From Verrucomicrobiota bacterium (GTDB lineage: Bacteria; Verrucomicrobiota; Verrucomicrobiia; Opitutales; Opitutaceae), in assembly GCA_023446865.1 (NCBI GenBank), contig JAEXPL010000492.1:1-7964 (forward strand): a stretch of 7,964 nt of DNA, read 5' to 3'. The notes under the pieces were generated by a model. The model saw only the letters and a list, made by a program, of their open reading frames with translations. It was not told where the DNA came from and did no database searches. The translations under genes and the position numbers were made by a program. Shown here piece by piece: positions 6,129 through 7,964 of this stretch; position 1 is the stretch's first letter; every line of letters starts with the position of its first letter.

Positions 6129-7007
6129 ATGAGCCGTCATCGATCATCGCTGGCCCGGTGCTCACGAATCCGCGCGGCAGCCGCGCTGGGACTGGCGGTG
6201 CTCATTTTCGGCGGAATTCGTTCCTCCGGATCGCCTGAAAAGATCCGCCCGCTCGACGAAGTAATTGTCGCCGTCACCGACCTGACAGACGCGGGCCGCA
6301 AGCAGCCGATTCCGTCACCGCAGAATCCGGTATATTTCATCGGCATCAACGCGGGGTTCCTCCGCTACAACGGCATCGCGATGGGAGGCGATCCCCCGCC
6401 GGAGGAGAAACAGATGCTGCGTGTCATCACCCAAGTCTTGGCCAACCAAGGCTTCCGCCCCGCCGACACCGACCACCCCGCCACCCAGGTCATTGTTTGC
6501 TCGTGGGGCGTGATCGGCACACAGGGACGCAACCTGCTCGAGCCCGGCCCTGGGATCCAATTCCTCGGCGGCGAAAGGTTCGGTCTGGTCGGCGAGGACG
6601 TTTGCGGAGACCTTCTCCGCCGGGGTTTTCACTCCGGCGCCGCCGACACCGTCTACGAGATGTCGCAGAGCAATCTCTACGGAGTGCTCTTCCGTGCCTA
6701 TGACCTGCACGCGGCCGAGGCAGGTGAACAGCTCCAGCTTTGGGAAACGCGGCTTGCCTGCTCTTCGCCTGGCAACTCGCTCACCCAAGCGCTGCCCCGC
6801 CTCGTCGTCTCCGGCCAGCACGCCATCGGTCGCGAGACGATCGAGCCCATCGTCCAAAATGCAGCCCGCTCCCGCGAAGCCTGGGTCGAGATCGGCGAAT
6901 CTACTGTCGTCGAGTACCTTGACTGCGCGCCGGCTTCCACGGCGAAGGAGTCCGGGCCGGACTCTTCGCGCCCTGCCGTCCCCTCGCCCGAGCCTACCGC
7001 CAAATGA
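6129..7007 (+). CDS. Exported protein of unknown family, first of a tandem pair
   Basis: A 292-residue protein with an Arg-rich N-terminus and a hydrophobic stretch at residues 16-30, followed by a Ser/Gly-rich segment; this fits a Sec signal peptide or an N-terminal anchor, with the remainder in the periplasm or cell envelope. I do not recognise the family. Motifs shared with the next gene are: VAVTD-x-TDAGR (47-57), PVYF-x-G-x-NAG (67-76), HPATQ-x-IVCSWGVIG (116-130), MSQ..LY...RAYDL (178-193), LWETR..C..PG.SL (204-218), and GQHAIGRET..PIV.NAAR (229-247). Cys124 and Cys211 are conserved in both and could form a disulfide; Cys159 is unique to this copy. The C-terminal tail is Ser/Pro-rich and not shared. 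No Shine-Dalgarno precedes ATG 6129, but this start places the signal peptide correctly. It follows the EF-G-like terminator by about 65 nt, so it is transcribed separately. Confidence 0.8.
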   Translation: MSRHRSSLARCSRIRAAAALGLAVLIFGGIRSSGSPEKIRPLDEVIVAVTDLTDAGRKQPIPSPQNPVYFIGINAGFLRYNGIAMGGDPPPEEKQMLRVITQVLANQGFRPADTDHPATQVIVCSWGVIGTQGRNLLEPGPGIQFLGGERFGLVGEDVCGDLLRRGFHSGAADTVYEMSQSNLYGVLFRAYDLHAAEAGEQLQLWETRLACSSPGNSLTQALPRLVVSGQHAIGRETIEPIVQNAARSREAWVEIGESTVVEYLDCAPASTAKESGPDSSRPAVPSPEPTAK

Positions 7008-7104
7008 ACCGGGAACCCTCGGCCGTCATCCATTTGATCCGAGGCACAACATCTCGCACTTGCTCCGCGGACCTGCCATCCGTCTCGCACACCTTATCGC
7101 CCCC

Positions 7105-7964
7105 ATGACCAACATCGGCCCAGCCATCTTCGACCGTGTTTCACGTCACACTCCCGCTTTCGTCGGAGACTGCCGCCGAACCTTGGTCGTTGTGCTGGCA
7201 GCCGCGTATTGCCTCAGCGGCTTCTCCGCACCTTCGCCCGCCACCCCGCCACAGAAGATCGCTGCGCTCGACCGAGTCAGCGTCGCCGTCACCGACGTCA
7301 CCGATGCCGGTCGTGAGCGTCCGATCCCGTCCGCGCAGAGCCCGGTGTATTTCGTCGGGCTCAACGCCGGCTACCGCGTTTTTGCCGGAACACCGTTCGG
7401 CAACGACGAACCCCCGCTCGACAAGTCGATGCTCGCCACCATCACCGAGGTGCTCGCCAAGCAGCACTTCCTCGCGGCCGACGCCAAGCATCCCGCCACC
7501 CAGATCATCGTCTGCTCCTGGGGCGTCATCGGCTCCGGCGGACTCGGCTTCCTCGGCGGCAAGAAGTTCAACCTCTTCGAGGAACGCACGATCCCCGGCC
7601 ACATCGACGCCGATGTCTTCGCCCGGCGTTTCCGCGGCGGCGAAGCCGAGACGGTGCTGGGCATGTCCCAGGGCGCCCTCTACGCGATCCTGCTCCGCGC
7701 CTACGACCTCACTGAGGCCCTGAAGGGAAACATCGTGCTCCTCTGGGAAACGCGCATCTCCTGCGCCACTCCCGGCACTTCGCTGCAGAAGGCGCTGCCG
7801 GGCCTCGTCGTCGCCGGCCAGCACGCCATCGGCCGCGAGACGCCGCAGCCCATCGTCCGCAACGCCGCCCGCACCCCCGACGCCTGGGTGGAGATCGGCG
7901 AGTCCAAGGTCATCGAGTACATCGACATCTCCGACCTCGGCCGCGCCAGCGAACCCCCGCCGCC
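7105..7964 (+). CDS. Exported protein of unknown family, second of the tandem pair (3'-truncated)
   Basis: The frame is open from ATG 7105-7107 to the last base of the window (286 codons plus two bases) with no stop, so the 3' end lies outside. The N-terminus has a long n-region, Arg-Arg at 24-25, a hydrophobic core at 27-40 and a plausible cleavage after GFSA (39-42), a Sec-type signal peptide. The mature part aligns with the preceding gene almost throughout, at roughly half identity by eye, and keeps all its shared motifs and the two common cysteines (Cys137, Cys220). A central loop differs: the 131-144 segment of the first protein is shortened here, while residues 149-162 are expanded. The start is 97 nt after the previous stop; no Shine-Dalgarno is visible. 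Function is unknown; the duplication and export suggest an envelope or periplasmic role. Protein-level conservation makes the coding call firm, and the overlapping frames at 7136-7723 (+) and 7141-7824 (-) are shadows of it. Confidence 0.85.
   Translation, partial: MTNIGPAIFDRVSRHTPAFVGDCRRTLVVVLAAAYCLSGFSAPSPATPPQKIAALDRVSVAVTDVTDAGRERPIPSAQSPVYFVGLNAGYRVFAGTPFGNDEPPLDKSMLATITEVLAKQHFLAADAKHPATQIIVCSWGVIGSGGLGFLGGKKFNLFEERTIPGHIDADVFARRFRGGEAETVLGMSQGALYAILLRAYDLTEALKGNIVLLWETRISCATPGTSLQKALPGLVVAGQHAIGRETPQPIVRNAARTPDAWVEIGESKVIEYIDISDLGRASEPPP

Noticed and set aside
7105..7230. Possible lipoprotein signal (LAAAYC) in the second exported protein
   Set aside because: Tyr precedes the Cys, which does not fit the lipobox, and the paralogue has no Cys there; a Sec signal peptide cleaved later is more likely.
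7136..7824. Open frames at 7136-7723 (+) and 7141-7824 (-)
   Set aside because: Both overlap the frame starting at 7105, whose product matches the upstream paralogue almost from end to end; these are shadows.

Overview
This is a GC-rich chromosomal window with dense, strongly GC3-biased genes. It suggests a free-living Gram-negative bacterium. The gene style (HDOD pairs, a second EF-G-like GTPase, lineage-specific secreted proteins) resembles Verrucomicrobiota of the Opitutaceae type, but that placement is an impression and was not tested. I see no tRNA, rRNA, CRISPR array, transposase or phage gene.

Layout. (1) 1-594 (+): 3' end of an HDOD-domain gene. (2) 595-784: short intergenic region holding a REPIN-like doublet of two inverted GTAG-headed palindromes (638-699), nested in a larger imperfect inverted repeat (588-722). 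Next to it is the intrinsic terminator (738-768) of the minus-strand genes. (3) 785-2452 (-): a 555-aa protein with a DUF4177-like head and three gapless 80-residue repeats separated by Ala/Pro/Glu-rich linkers. I do not recognise the repeat. (4) 2541-3356 (-): a second, complete HDOD-domain protein, probably cotranscribed with (3). (5) 3357-3913: a 557-bp divergent intergenic region with hairpins and one candidate promoter. (6) 3914-6010 (+): an EF-G-like translational GTPase of the EF-G2 kind with altered G motifs, followed by a strong terminator (6031-6065). (7) 6129-7007 and 7105 to the window end (+): two tandem paralogous exported proteins of unknown function. The second runs off the edge.

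How they fit together. The two HDOD proteins and the repeat protein may form a regulatory cluster, since HDOD domains are usually signalling or output modules and the repeats look like nucleic-acid-binding winged helices; this is inference. The EF-G-like gene stands alone between a long leader and its own terminator. The two exported paralogues form a separate downstream unit that arose by tandem duplication. The least described elements are the three-repeat protein, the exported paralogue pair and the REPIN.
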